From Kitasatospora cinereorecta (GTDB lineage Bacteria; Actinomycetota; Actinomycetes; Streptomycetales; Streptomycetaceae): 64,000 nucleotides of DNA. Location: contig NZ_JAMZDX010000004.1 of the NCBI RefSeq assembly GCF_024172095.1, positions 496,001-560,000 on the forward strand, written 5' to 3'. Shown here in pieces: positions 26,766 through 36,245 of this stretch. The position numbers were made by a program, and so were the translations under genes. The notes under the pieces were generated by a model that saw nothing but the letters and a program-made list of their open reading frames with translations, did no database searches and was not told the DNA's origin. How positions within the stretch are numbered: position 1 is the first letter of the stretch; every line of letters starts with the position of its first letter.

Positions 26766-28091
26766 TCAGCCCTTGTAGGCCTTGGCCGCGTCCGCTTCGA
26801 GCTTCGCCGCGGCGCCCCGGACGTCGGAGGGGTCGGCGATGAAGTCCTGGAGGTCCTTCCACTCACCCTGGCCCGCGGTGCCGCCGAACGCGGCGGGCGC
26901 CTGGTCCGACATGTCGAAGCGGAACGTGTCGCCGGCGTCGATCACGGACTTGGCGAACTGCCGGGTGGTGTCGTCCGGGTAGACGGAGAGGTCGACCGCC
27001 CTGTTCGGCGAGATGAACCCGCCGGCCTTGGCCCAGACAGCAGCGGCCTCGGGGCCGGCCAGGAACTCGACGAACTTCTGCGCGGCCTCGGCGTGCTTGG
27101 CGCCCTTGAGGACGACCGCGGCGTCGCCCGCACCCATCACCGGGGCCTTGCCCCCGTCCACGGCGGGGAAGGGGAAGACCTTGGCGTCGGTGCCGATCTG
27201 CTTCTTCAGCTCGGCGGCGATGACGCCGCCCACGAAGTCACCCTCGTAGGTCATGGCGGCCTTGGGCTGCGCACCGAAGACCTGCTGGACGGAGGTGGGG
27301 AAGTCGGTCTGCAGCGCGCCCTGTCCGCCGCCCGCGACGAGCTGCTGGTCGCCGAAGACCTTGCCGAGAGTGGTGAGGGCCTTGATCACGGACGGATCGG
27401 TCCACGGGATCTCGTGCCGGGTGAGCTTGTCGTAGAGCTCGGGCCCGGCCTGGGAGAGGTAGACGTTCTCGAACCAGTCGGTCAGGGTCCAGCCGGCCTG
27501 GCCGCCGACCGCGAAGGCCGGGGTGCCGGAGTCGGAGAGCGTCCGGCCGGTCCTGAGCAGGTCGTCGAAGGTCGTCGGGGGCTGGACACCGGCGTTCTGG
27601 AAGGCGGTGGGGTTGTACCAGACGGTCGACTTGTCGGCGGCCTTGAAGTAGAGGCCGTACTGGGTGCCGCCGACGGTGCCGAGGCTCGACCAGACGCCGG
27701 CGTAGTTCTTCTTCGCGGCGTCGGTGACGGCCGGGGAGAGCGGCGCCAGCCAGCCCTTGTCGGCGAACTGCTTGATCACGCCGGGCTGGGCGACCATGAC
27801 CACGTCCATCGGGTCGCCGCCCTCGATCTTGCTGCCGACCACGGTGGAGAGGTTGTCGCCGGTGGAGGTGTAGCTGACGGTGGCGCCGGTCTTCTCGGTG
27901 AAGGCCTCCAGCACCTTCTTGAAGTTCTCCTGCTCGGTGCCGCTCCACACGGCGGCGACGGTCAGGTTCTGTCCCTTCAGTTCCTGGGTGGCGGACGCGT
28001 CCGCGCTGCTGCCGCTGCTTGCGCAGGCGGTTGCGGTGGTGCCCAGGACGACGGCGGCGGCCAGGGCAGGGAGGGTGCGGCGGAGTCTCAT
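26766..28091 (-). CDS. Sugar-binding lipoprotein of ABC importer
   Basis: A 441-aa extracellular solute-binding protein (family 1). The lipoprotein signal MRLRRTLPALAAAVVLGTTATAC has its lipobox Cys in TATAC. The mature domain has the usual two-lobe pattern, including WYNPTAFQNAGVQPPTTFDDLLRTGRTL and AVGGQAGWTLTDWFENVYL. It sits between the glucosidase and the two permeases, so an alpha-glucoside or related oligosaccharide is the likely ligand. The fold cannot show the exact sugar. Confidence 0.92.
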   Translation of the reverse strand: MRLRRTLPALAAAVVLGTTATACASSGSSADASATQELKGQNLTVAAVWSGTEQENFKKVLEAFTEKTGATVSYTSTGDNLSTVVGSKIEGGDPMDVVMVAQPGVIKQFADKGWLAPLSPAVTDAAKKNYAGVWSSLGTVGGTQYGLYFKAADKSTVWYNPTAFQNAGVQPPTTFDDLLRTGRTLSDSGTPAFAVGGQAGWTLTDWFENVYLSQAGPELYDKLTRHEIPWTDPSVIKALTTLGKVFGDQQLVAGGGQGALQTDFPTSVQQVFGAQPKAAMTYEGDFVGGVIAAELKKQIGTDAKVFPFPAVDGGKAPVMGAGDAAVVLKGAKHAEAAQKFVEFLAGPEAAAVWAKAGGFISPNRAVDLSVYPDDTTRQFAKSVIDAGDTFRFDMSDQAPAAFGGTAGQGEWKDLQDFIADPSDVRGAAAKLEADAAKAYKG

Positions 28092-28139
28092 CGTCGGGTC
28101 TTCCTTCGTGAGGTGGGTGGGGGGCAGGGTGGTTGGTCG

Positions 28140-29831
28140 TCAGATGCGCTCGGCGGCGGTGGGTCCGATCCACCAGGCGGCCGTGGCGGGCGGCAGGACG
28201 CCCTCACCGCACGGGCCGCTGGAGAGCAGGGGCGGACCGGCGACCGGCGCCGGCGCGGGGGTGTCGCCGAAGTTGACGGCGCACACCAGGCCCTCGCCGC
28301 GGACGAAGGCGAGGACCCCGGGCGGAGTCTCCAGCCATCGCAGCGTGCCCTCGCCGAGCTGCGGGAGTTCACGACGCAGCTGCAGGGCGGTGCGGTACAG
28401 GTGGTACACGGATCCGGCGTCGGAGCGCTGCCGCTCGGCGGTGTGGGCGGCGAAGGAGGCCGGCTGCGGCAGCCAGGGGGCCGTCGGGCTGCCGTGCGGG
28501 CTGAATCCGTACGGGGCCTCGGTGCCCGACCAGGGCAGCGGTATCCGGCAGCCGTCGCGAATGCCGGTGCGGCTCCCGGTGCGCCTGAAGATCGGGTCGG
28601 TGATCAACCCGTCCGGCAGGTCGAGGACTTCGGGCAGCCCGAGCTCCTCCCCCTGGTAGATGTAGGCGGCTCCGGGCAGGGCCAGCATCAGCAGGGCGGC
28701 GGCCGCGGCCCGGGCGGGGCCGGAGGCGGGGTCCTCCCCCGCGAACCGGCTCACCGTACGGACCTGGTCGTGGTTGTTGAGCACCCAGGTGACCGTCGAC
28801 CCGGTGGCGGCGATGTCCCGCACCGCGTCGTCGATGACCCGGTGGAAGTGCGCGAGGTCCCACGGCGCGTGCAGCAGATGAAAGAAGAAGGCCTGGTGGA
28901 GCTCGTCTGGGCGCACGTACAGCGCCTGCTCCGCCGGTGTGGGCACGGAGGCCTCGCCGACCAGCAGCCGCTGGTGGCCGTCACGGGCGGTGTACTCCTC
29001 GCAGATCGCGCGCCACCGGCGCCAGATCCCGTGCACCTCGGGCTGGTTCCAGGCCAGCGGGTTGACCGAGTCACGGGTGCGCTCGTCGACGTCCGGATCG
29101 GCCGAGTCCGGCAGCTCGGGGTGCTTGAACAGCCCGGCCGCGACGTCGATCCGGAAGCCGTCCACGCCGCGGTCCAGCCAGAACCGCAGCACCTCCTCGA
29201 AGTGGGCGGCGACGTCGGGATTGCGCCAGTTGAAGTCCGGCTGCTCCGGGGTGAACAGGTGCAGGTACCACTGGCCGGGCCGGCCGTCGGCCTCGGTGAC
29301 GCGGCTCCAGGCCGGGCCACCGAACATGGCCCGCCAGTTGTTGGGCGGGAGTTCGCCGGCCTCGCCACGTCCGTCGGCGAAGTGGAACCGCGCCCGCTCC
29401 GGGCTGCCGGGGCCGTTGGCCAGGGCCTTCCGGAACCACGGATGCTCGCTGGAGCAGTGGTTGGGGACGACGTCCAGGACCAGCTTGAGGCCGAGCAGCC
29501 GGCAGTCCGTCACCAGGCGGTCGAACTCGGCGAGGTCGCCGTAGACGGGGTCGACGGCGCAGTGGTCGGCGATGTCGTAGCCGTGGTCGTGCTGGGGCGA
29601 CACGTAGAACGGGTTGAGCCAGACGCCGTCGGCGCCCAACTGCCGTACGTGGTGCAGCTGTTCCCGGACACCGGCGAGGTCGCCGACACCGTCGCCGTCG
29701 GTGTCGCGGAAGCTGCGCACGTAGACCTGGTAGATCACGGCGTCGCGCCACCAGGCGCGGGCGAGGGGGCTGTGTGACCGGGCGCGCGGAAGGGTGACCA
29801 CGTCGCCGTCGGGAAGGGTGGGGGTGGGCAT
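28140..29831 (-). CDS. GH13 alpha-glucosidase
   Basis: A 563-aa cytoplasmic glycoside hydrolase family 13 enzyme (oligo-1,6-glucosidase/alpha-glucosidase type). The conserved regions are DVVPNH, GFRIDVAAG (nucleophile Asp), LVGEAS (acid/base Glu) and VLNNHDQVR (third Asp). ATG 29831 is chosen because GGAG lies 7 nt upstream; an earlier ATG at 29855 has no such site. First gene of the importer operon, so imported oligosaccharides are probably hydrolysed by this enzyme. A promoter lies 26 nt upstream (29864-29893). Confidence 0.92.
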   Translation of the reverse strand: MPTPTLPDGDVVTLPRARSHSPLARAWWRDAVIYQVYVRSFRDTDGDGVGDLAGVREQLHHVRQLGADGVWLNPFYVSPQHDHGYDIADHCAVDPVYGDLAEFDRLVTDCRLLGLKLVLDVVPNHCSSEHPWFRKALANGPGSPERARFHFADGRGEAGELPPNNWRAMFGGPAWSRVTEADGRPGQWYLHLFTPEQPDFNWRNPDVAAHFEEVLRFWLDRGVDGFRIDVAAGLFKHPELPDSADPDVDERTRDSVNPLAWNQPEVHGIWRRWRAICEEYTARDGHQRLLVGEASVPTPAEQALYVRPDELHQAFFFHLLHAPWDLAHFHRVIDDAVRDIAATGSTVTWVLNNHDQVRTVSRFAGEDPASGPARAAAAALLMLALPGAAYIYQGEELGLPEVLDLPDGLITDPIFRRTGSRTGIRDGCRIPLPWSGTEAPYGFSPHGSPTAPWLPQPASFAAHTAERQRSDAGSVYHLYRTALQLRRELPQLGEGTLRWLETPPGVLAFVRGEGLVCAVNFGDTPAPAPVAGPPLLSSGPCGEGVLPPATAAWWIGPTAAERI

Positions 29832-29859
29832 CTGGCTACTCCAACGGTTATGCATTCGC

Positions 29860-29965
29860 GTTAGGTATAGCAGGCAGACACGACCGCTGTTAAGCCCTTG
29901 TTCCAGGGAGTTTTCCAGGCGCTACGCGCTAAGGTGCCCGAACGGGCATAGATACATGTTAGGTA
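29860..29965. promoter_or_regulatory. Candidate operator elements upstream of the glucosidase operon
   Basis: The 8-mer GTTAGGTA occurs twice, at 29860-29867 (over the -10 box) and 29958-29965. A perfect palindrome, TGCCCG AA CGGGCA, lies at 29935-29948. No LacI-family gene is in the window, so the binding protein is unknown. The palindrome could instead end the gene at 30005-31312. Confidence 0.35.
29864..29893 (-). promoter_or_regulatory. Predicted promoter of the glucosidase/importer operon
   Basis: Read on the minus strand: TTAACA (29893-29888), an 18-nt spacer, then TATACC (29869-29864), giving a start near 29857. This is a good sigma-70-like match with a leader of about 26 nt. Confidence 0.6.
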
Positions 29966-30004
29966 CTCGCCGGTAAGGGCGGCGAACCCCGGCTCGGCGT
30001 CGGC

Positions 30005-31312
30005 TCAGCCGACGAGGGCGCGCAGGTCGGCAGCCAGCCGCGGCAGCGCCGCCTCAGCGGTCCGGCGCCCCGACACGACCTCGAACGCCGCCTCGCTGAA
30101 CGCGAGGCTCAACTGCTGGTACTGCGGAACGCCGGGCCTCGCCCCGGCCGCCAGGATCGCCGTGCGCAGCACGGGGAGGTACGGGAACCGGGCCGTCAGC
30201 TCCGGGTCCTCGTAGAGGTCCGCCCAGACCGGCGGCAGCCCGCCGTCGGCCAGCACGCGGTACTGCGCCCGACGGCTCGTCAGGTAGCCGATCAGCGCCC
30301 GCGCGGTGCGCTGCCGCAGGGAGAACCGGCTGACCGCCAGCCCCGAGCCGCCCAGGACGCCGCTGCCGGGCCCGTGCGGCCCGGGCAGCGGCACCACACC
30401 GAAGCGTCCCGCCACCGGCGAACCGGCCTCGCCGACCGCGTGGTAGACGTACGGCCAGTTCCGCAGGAAGAGCAGGCCGCCCCGGCCGAACGCCGCGCGG
30501 GACTCCTCCTCCTGGTAGCCGAGCACCTCGGGCGGGATCCAGCCCTCGCGCACGCCGCCGGCCAGGAACTCCAGCCCGGCCCGGGCCTGCGGGCTGTCCA
30601 CGACCACCGATCCGTCGCCGGCCAGCAGGTCCCCGCCCGCCGAGCGGATCGCCTCCAGTGCATTGACGGCGAGGCCCTCGTACGGGCTGAGCTGCCCGGC
30701 GTACCCGGACAGGCCGTGCGCGGGCGCCAGCGTCCGTGCCTGCCGCGCCAGCTCGGCCCACGTGGTGGGCGGCTGCTCGCCGGCCGCCTCCAGCACGTCA
30801 CTGCGGTAGTACAGCAGAGCCGCGTTGGCCACGAACGGCACCACGTACAGCCGCCCGCCGTAGCGGCCGGTCCGCACGACCGGCGGCAGGAAGCTGCCCA
30901 GCGCGAAGCCCGACTCGTCCAGTGGCACGGTCCACCGCTTGGCCGCGAACTCGGCCGTCCACACCACGTCGAGGTTGAGCACGTCGAACCGGCTGCCGCC
31001 GGTCGACAGCTCCCCGGCCAGCTGCGCGTGCACCTCGTCCGCGGCCTCGGGGAGCTCGACCAGCTCGGCCGGCTGGTCCGGGTGCTCGGCGTTCCAGTCG
31101 GCCAGCAGCCCGCGCAGGTAGCGCGTGGTGTCCCGGCCGGTGGCCAGCGTGACCGGCCCGACGCCGTCCGGGTCGCCGGAGGCGTGCGAGCGCCCGGCCA
31201 GGCCGTACCAGGTGGACGCTCCCCCGGCCGCGAGCACCGCCGCCCCACCCACCAGCGCGCGCGTCACGCGCCGGCGGCCCGGGTCGTGCCCGGGGGGCGG
31301 CCGGTCTTCCAT
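30005..31312 (-). CDS. Extracellular solute-binding protein, solitary
   Basis: A 435-aa family 1 sugar-binding-like protein. ATG 31312 is chosen for AAGGAG 4 nt upstream; an in-frame start 42 nt earlier lacks one. The N-terminus has a charged stretch GRRRVTRALVGGAAVLAAGG, which may be a Tat-type signal or membrane anchor; no lipobox Cys follows. The body shows ligand-lobe patterns (VFDVLNLDVVWTAEFAAKRW-like, NWPYVYHAVGEAG). It lies upstream of the glucosidase operon but has its own strand-matched gap of about 170 nt, and no permease is paired with it. It could feed the same importer with another sugar. Confidence 0.82.
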   Translation of the reverse strand: MEDRPPPGHDPGRRRVTRALVGGAAVLAAGGASTWYGLAGRSHASGDPDGVGPVTLATGRDTTRYLRGLLADWNAEHPDQPAELVELPEAADEVHAQLAGELSTGGSRFDVLNLDVVWTAEFAAKRWTVPLDESGFALGSFLPPVVRTGRYGGRLYVVPFVANAALLYYRSDVLEAAGEQPPTTWAELARQARTLAPAHGLSGYAGQLSPYEGLAVNALEAIRSAGGDLLAGDGSVVVDSPQARAGLEFLAGGVREGWIPPEVLGYQEEESRAAFGRGGLLFLRNWPYVYHAVGEAGSPVAGRFGVVPLPGPHGPGSGVLGGSGLAVSRFSLRQRTARALIGYLTSRRAQYRVLADGGLPPVWADLYEDPELTARFPYLPVLRTAILAAGARPGVPQYQQLSLAFSEAAFEVVSGRRTAEAALPRLAADLRALVG

Positions 31313-31446
31313 GGGGCTCCTTCGGTCCGCCGGAGCGGGTGGGCGCCGACGCACGTCCCTTTATACGGTCTCCCTGCTGGTCGGTGCCCACCTGCCCGTA
31401 CTGTGTGACCGAGGTGTAATCAGCGAAGAGGAAGAGGTGACGCCCG

Positions 31447-31950
31447 GTGCGCCATCAGCTGCTGGCGCTGCTGGCCCGGCAGCCCGCCTACGGGTACCAG
31501 CTCAAGCAGGGGCTTGAGCAGACCTTCGGCGCGGCGTACCCTCAGCCGAACATCGGCCAGATCTACGTGACCCTGAGCCGACTGGAGAAGTCCGGTCTGA
31601 TCCGCGGCACCGAGGTGACCCAGGAGGGCAAGCCGGACAAGAAGGTCTACGAGATCACGGAGAAGGGCACCGAGGAGCTCGCCGGCTGGTTCGAGGCGCC
31701 CACCGAAGGGCCGCGGGTCAGGGACGAGTTCTTCATGAAGCTCATCCTGGCCGAGGACACCGACCTCGCCGACCGGCTGACGCTGATCAACAACCAGCGC
31801 CGGCACTGCATCAACATGATGCGGGGACTCAACAAACTGGCCGCCACCGAGCGCGGCAACCGGACCTCGCTGCTGCTGATCGAGGGAGCCGTCCTGCACC
31901 TGCAGGCCGACCTCGACTGGCTGGAGCGTTGCCAGGAGGAGCTCATTTGA
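31447..31950 (+). CDS. PadR-family transcriptional regulator
   Basis: A 167-aa PadR protein: winged helix VRHQLLALLARQPAYGYQLKQGLEQTFG and NIGQIYVTLSRLEKSGLIRG, then a C-terminal dimerisation helix region. Start GTG 31447 has AGAGG upstream. It overlaps the following ABC ATPase gene by TTGA, so it is coupled to an ABC/FtsX module that it probably regulates itself. No operator palindrome like that of the second module was found upstream. Confidence 0.9.
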   Translation: MRHQLLALLARQPAYGYQLKQGLEQTFGAAYPQPNIGQIYVTLSRLEKSGLIRGTEVTQEGKPDKKVYEITEKGTEELAGWFEAPTEGPRVRDEFFMKLILAEDTDLADRLTLINNQRRHCINMMRGLNKLAATERGNRTSLLLIEGAVLHLQADLDWLERCQEELI

Positions 31951-32714
31951 CCGGCTCGGAGCCGACGCCGCCACCGCTGCTGGCCGCTGACGACCTGGTG
32001 CGTTCGCACCTGAGCGGATCGACCCTGATACCCGCGGTCCGTGGTGTCAGTCTGCGGATCGACCGGGGTGAGTTCGTCGCCGTCACCGGCCCCTCCGGCG
32101 CCGGCAAGACCACTCTGCTGCACCTCCTCGGCGGACTGCTGCGGCCCGACGAGGGCGAGTTGAGGCTCGACGGCCGCCGGGTCGACCGACTCCGGGAGGC
32201 CGCCTGGGCCCGCCTGCGCCGCCGCCGCTACGGCATCGTCTTCCAGAGCGGCAACCTGCTCTCCGACTTCTCCGTCGCCGACAACATCGAACTGACGGCG
32301 GTGCTCGCCGGGATGTCCACCCGGACGGCCCGCGAACGCCGCCAGGAACTCCTGGCGGACCTCGGCCTCGCGCACAAGGCCACCGCCGGGCCCGGGGAGC
32401 TGTCCGGCGGCGAGCGCCAGCGGGTCGCCCTGGCCCGCGCGCTGGTGAACCGGCCCGAGCTGCTCCTCGCCGACGAGCCGACCGGAAACCTCGACAGCCG
32501 CAGCACCCGCGACGTCCTCGCGCTGCTCAGCCGCTACCACGAGCAGGGCACCACCATCGTGCTGGTCACCCACGACGCCCGGGCGGCCAGCACCGCCGAC
32601 CGGGTCGTCAGCCTCTTCGACGGCCGGATCGCCGACGACGCCCGGGTGGAGGAACCCCCGGCCGCCTGGCGCAGCGCCACCGGGATCCGCGACGTCATCG
32701 ACTTCGGCGGGTGA
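31947..32714 (+). CDS. ABC transporter ATPase (MacB/LolD-type)
   Basis: A 255-aa ATPase. TTG 31947 is chosen because AGGAGGA (31934-31940) sits 6 nt upstream and the codon overlaps the PadR stop (TTGA). Motifs: Walker A GPSGAGKTT, signature LSGGERQ, Walker B LLLADEPTGNLDS, H-loop THDA. The EPTGNLDS form is typical of ATPases paired with FtsX-like permeases (type VII ABC systems). It probably powers the adjoining permease for export or for mechanical signalling, not uptake. Confidence 0.9.
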   Translation: MTGSEPTPPPLLAADDLVRSHLSGSTLIPAVRGVSLRIDRGEFVAVTGPSGAGKTTLLHLLGGLLRPDEGELRLDGRRVDRLREAAWARLRRRRYGIVFQSGNLLSDFSVADNIELTAVLAGMSTRTARERRQELLADLGLAHKATAGPGELSGGERQRVALARALVNRPELLLADEPTGNLDSRSTRDVLALLSRYHEQGTTIVLVTHDARAASTADRVVSLFDGRIADDARVEEPPAAWRSATGIRDVIDFGG

Positions 32715-32718
32715 CCCG

Positions 32719-35085
32719 GTGCGCGCCCTCCTCCGCTGGATCCGGGCCGACCTGCGCTCGCACCGCCTCCACGCCCTGCTGATCGTCCTCGCCACCGGCG
32801 GCACCGCCGCCGCCCTCCTGCTGGCCGGCAGCCTGCTCGGCGCCGCCGCCGACCCGTGGCAGCGGGAGTTCCGCGCCGCCGGGTCGCCCGACGTCCGGAT
32901 CGACCTGCGCCCGTCCGCGGCGGCCGCGGGCGGCAGCGACGAACCGTCGGCCGAACTGCTCGCCCGCGAACCCGGAGTGGTCGCGGTCTCACCGCCCCAG
33001 CACACGGCCGAGACCACCCTGGTCGGCCGGCGCCCCGACGGAGCGCCCACCGCGGGGGGCACCGACCGCACCACGCTCGTGCTGCGCGCCGACACCCCGG
33101 GCGCGGCCCGCCCGCTGCTCCGCTCCGGCGCCTGGCTCGACCCCGCCGACGTCCACGGCATCGTCCTCGAGCAGTCCGCGGCCGACGCCGTCTGGGCCCA
33201 CCCCGGCGACCGCCTGACCGTGCTCGACAGCCACGGCGCCCCCGTCGAACTCCGGGTCCTCGGCATCGCCGACAGTCCCGACCAGCTGCCCAGCCAGGCC
33301 GCGGGCTACGACCTCGGCTGGACCCTCCCCGCCACCCTCGACCTCGTCCAGCCCGACCCGGCCGCACGCGGCCTCACCCTCGGCCTGCACCTGGCCCACC
33401 CCTCCGACGCCGCGTACACGGCCCAGCGCGTGGTCAGCGTCCTCGGGCCCGAGCGGGTCTCCCGGATCACGACCTGGCTGGACGCACGGGCCGCCCGGCA
33501 GCAGGACAACCGGCTCGCCGGGCTGCTCCTCGGCCTCAGCGGCCTGGCCGCCCTGCTCGCCGCCGCCCTCGCGGTGGCCGGCACGGCCGGCGCCCGGATC
33601 AAGGCCAGGACGGGCGACATCGCCCTCCTCAAGGCCATCGGCTTCACCGCCGCCCAGGTCGCCTGGATGTTCATCACCGAACAGCTCCTGCTGGCCGTCA
33701 CCGGAGTCCTGCTCGGCGCCGGCGGCGCCGCGATCGCCGCCCGCGCCGTCCCGGCCCCGGGCGGCGGCACCGACGCCCTCCATCAGCTCGTCCCCGGCGG
33801 AACCGCGGCCACCGGCGCCGTCATGGCCGCCGCGCTCGTGGCGATCGGGGCCGCAGCCGCCCTACCCGCCCTGCGAGCCGCCCGGGTCGCCCCCGTCCCC
33901 CCGACCGACGGCACCCGGCCGCCCGCCATGGCGGCCCGGCCGGTCCGGCTCGGCCTGGTCCGACGGCTGCCGCCCACCCTCGTGCTCGGGCTCGGCGGGG
34001 TGCTGCGCCGACGCTCGGGCCTCGCCGGGAGCGCCGTCCGGCTGACCGTCCCGGTCGTCGCCGCCACCCTGGCCCTGAGCACCTGGTCGACGCTCGACGC
34101 CGTCACCCGTCCCGACGGCGGGGTCACGGTGCCGTCCGTCACCGCCCGCCGAACCACCCCCGCGCCGTCGGGCGGGGACGCACAGCTCACCGGTGCCCTG
34201 GCCGCCGACCCCGCCGTGCGGGGTGTCTACCCGGGATCCGAGATCCAGGCCCTGGCGCCCGGCCAGTCCGCGACGCTCACCCTGCGGGCCGTCGGCACCA
34301 CCGACGCGCCATACCCGTTCAGCGTCGTCGAGGGCCGGGCGATCCGCGCCACCGACGAGGCCGTCGCCGGACAGGGCGCCCTCGACCTGCTCGGCGCCCG
34401 GGTCGGCCAGTGGGTCCGGATCACCACCGGCGGCACCCCCCGCATCCTGCACATCGTCGGACGCGACCTCGAACCCGAACACGGCGGCCGCGTCCTGTCC
34501 ACCGGCTTCGACACCCTCGACCGCCCCGGCGACCCCACCGGCCCGGACTTCTGGCAGCTGGCCCTGTGCCCCGGCCACGATCCGGCCGAGGTCCAGCGCG
34601 ACCTCCCCACCCGCGCCGGTCTCACCGGCCAGGTGGAACTCCGCCTCCCGACCGGCCCGGTCACCCGGCCCGGCGCCCTGCGGGCCAGTGTCGTCGGCCT
34701 CCTGCTCCTGCTCGCCCTCATCGGCCTGGTCGACCTGCTGACCATGGCCGCGGCCGGCTTCCACGAACGTCGCCGCGACATCGGGCTGCTCAGGGCGATC
34801 GGCCTGACCCCGGGCCAGTCCGCCGTCGTGCTGGCCGTCCGCGGGACGGCCATCGCCCTTGCCGCGGTCGCCGTCGGCTCGGCCGTCGGCATCCCCCTGG
34901 TCCGCCGGCTCATCGACCGCCAGGGCCACCTGGGCGGCATCGGCGCGGGCATCGCCCGAGCCCCGTCCGCCTGGACATTCCTCGCCATGGCCGCGACCTG
35001 TGCCACGGTGGCAGCCGTACTCTGCGCGCTCCCGGTGCTGCGCGTCCCGCCGCCCACCCGGGGCCCGGACGGCGCCGGCCGGTAG
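32719..35085 (+). CDS. FtsX-like ABC permease
   Basis: A 788-aa membrane protein with N- and C-terminal membrane clusters, separate FtsX-type cores (ALLAAALAVAGTAGARIKARTGDIALLKAIGFTAAQV and a second near LLALIGLVDLLTMAAAGFHERRRDIGLLRAIGLTPGQ) and large extracytoplasmic segments. GTG 32719 follows the ATPase stop by 4 nt. Partner of the preceding ATPase; substrates of such systems include lipids, lipoproteins, antibiotics or signals. Confidence 0.9.
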   Translation: MRALLRWIRADLRSHRLHALLIVLATGGTAAALLLAGSLLGAAADPWQREFRAAGSPDVRIDLRPSAAAAGGSDEPSAELLAREPGVVAVSPPQHTAETTLVGRRPDGAPTAGGTDRTTLVLRADTPGAARPLLRSGAWLDPADVHGIVLEQSAADAVWAHPGDRLTVLDSHGAPVELRVLGIADSPDQLPSQAAGYDLGWTLPATLDLVQPDPAARGLTLGLHLAHPSDAAYTAQRVVSVLGPERVSRITTWLDARAARQQDNRLAGLLLGLSGLAALLAAALAVAGTAGARIKARTGDIALLKAIGFTAAQVAWMFITEQLLLAVTGVLLGAGGAAIAARAVPAPGGGTDALHQLVPGGTAATGAVMAAALVAIGAAAALPALRAARVAPVPPTDGTRPPAMAARPVRLGLVRRLPPTLVLGLGGVLRRRSGLAGSAVRLTVPVVAATLALSTWSTLDAVTRPDGGVTVPSVTARRTTPAPSGGDAQLTGALAADPAVRGVYPGSEIQALAPGQSATLTLRAVGTTDAPYPFSVVEGRAIRATDEAVAGQGALDLLGARVGQWVRITTGGTPRILHIVGRDLEPEHGGRVLSTGFDTLDRPGDPTGPDFWQLALCPGHDPAEVQRDLPTRAGLTGQVELRLPTGPVTRPGALRASVVGLLLLLALIGLVDLLTMAAAGFHERRRDIGLLRAIGLTPGQSAVVLAVRGTAIALAAVAVGSAVGIPLVRRLIDRQGHLGGIGAGIARAPSAWTFLAMAATCATVAAVLCALPVLRVPPPTRGPDGAGR

Positions 35086-35240
35086 CCCGGCGTGGCCCTC
35101 GACGGCGACGCCGGGGACCTTGGTGCACCGACGAGCGCGTACGTGCCGTCCACGTCGGTCTCGCCGCACCGGTGGACTGCTGGACACCCGCGCCCGGCCC
35201 GCCGGCCACCGGAGGTCCGGCGGCCCGGCGGGTCCAGGGG

Positions 35241-36032
35241 TCAGGCGTCGAAGGCGGCCAGGATGCCGTCCCACAGGGCAACGCGGGCGGCGAGCGCCCC
35301 GCGGACCGTCGCGGCGCACTCCTCCCAGCGCTGCGGGTCGTCGCCGCACAGGTCGATCAGCATCTGCATCGCCATCGGCGTGTGCTGCTCGCCGTCCACC
35401 TCGATGTGCCGGGCCAGGTAGTCCTTGAACACCGTCAACCGGCCGCCGCCGTCCTCGATCCGGACCACCTGCTCGAACATCTCCGGGATGAGGTCCTCGC
35501 GCCCGAAGGCGAAGGCGGCGGCCTGGCAGTGCACCGGCGCGTTCTCGATGATGTCCCAGGTCACCGCGACGAACTCGGCCGCCGCGGACGGAACCTCGGC
35601 CGCCTTGGCGGCCTCGGTCGCCGAGGTGCCGCGGCCGAGGAGGCCGAGGAAGGCCTCGACCACCGCCGTGTCCGCGCCGGCCCGGGCCATCCCGTCCACG
35701 TAGAGCTCGAAGTGGCTGATATAGCCCTCGCCGAGTTCGTCGCTCTCCTCGACCAGGACGATCTCGTTGATCAGTCGTCTGCTCGCGGTCGGACCGGTCG
35801 GCACCCACGGCAGCTCCACGCAGGTCAGCTGCCGCTGCAGGCACTTGAGCAGTGACATGAAGTCCCAGACCGCGAAGACATGGTGCTCCTGGAAGGCCCG
35901 GACCCGCTCGATGGAGTTGATCTCCCGGTAGATCGGGTGGCCGACCACCTCTCGGCGCACCGGCTCGATGGCCTCGCGCAGGGCGGTGAGCCCGGGGTGC
36001 GAGCGGTCCCAGTGGTAACGGTCAGAACTCAT
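35241..36032 (-). CDS. DUF3050 family protein (heme-oxygenase-like fold)
   Basis: A 263-aa protein with the DUF3050 pattern: FQEHHVFAVWDFMSLLK, INEIVLVEESDE, SHFELYVDGM and HIEVDGEQHTPMAMQM. Spaced Glu and His residues are compatible with a helical di-iron or heme-oxygenase-like site, but that is inference. It is a single gene with GGAG upstream of the ATG. Two short segments of a related gene are found as a remnant at 48929-48995. Confidence 0.8.
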   Translation of the reverse strand: MSSDRYHWDRSHPGLTALREAIEPVRREVVGHPIYREINSIERVRAFQEHHVFAVWDFMSLLKCLQRQLTCVELPWVPTGPTASRRLINEIVLVEESDELGEGYISHFELYVDGMARAGADTAVVEAFLGLLGRGTSATEAAKAAEVPSAAAEFVAVTWDIIENAPVHCQAAAFAFGREDLIPEMFEQVVRIEDGGGRLTVFKDYLARHIEVDGEQHTPMAMQMLIDLCGDDPQRWEECAATVRGALAARVALWDGILAAFDA

Positions 36033-36245
36033 GGGGTCTCCATGGCATGGGTTCGCGGAGCTTGCGTGACGAAGATGCGGTGATCATGTGTTCGACACCG
36101 CGCACCAGGCTACGCGCGGCGCGCCGCGGATCCGAGACCTCTGCCTCCACTTCTTTCCGCGACCGACTGGTGACGATTCGTCATCTCTCCAGCCGAGGGC
36201 CCCGCTTGCGCGATGGCACGGTCGGGTCGATCGGGCTCCCGGTGC

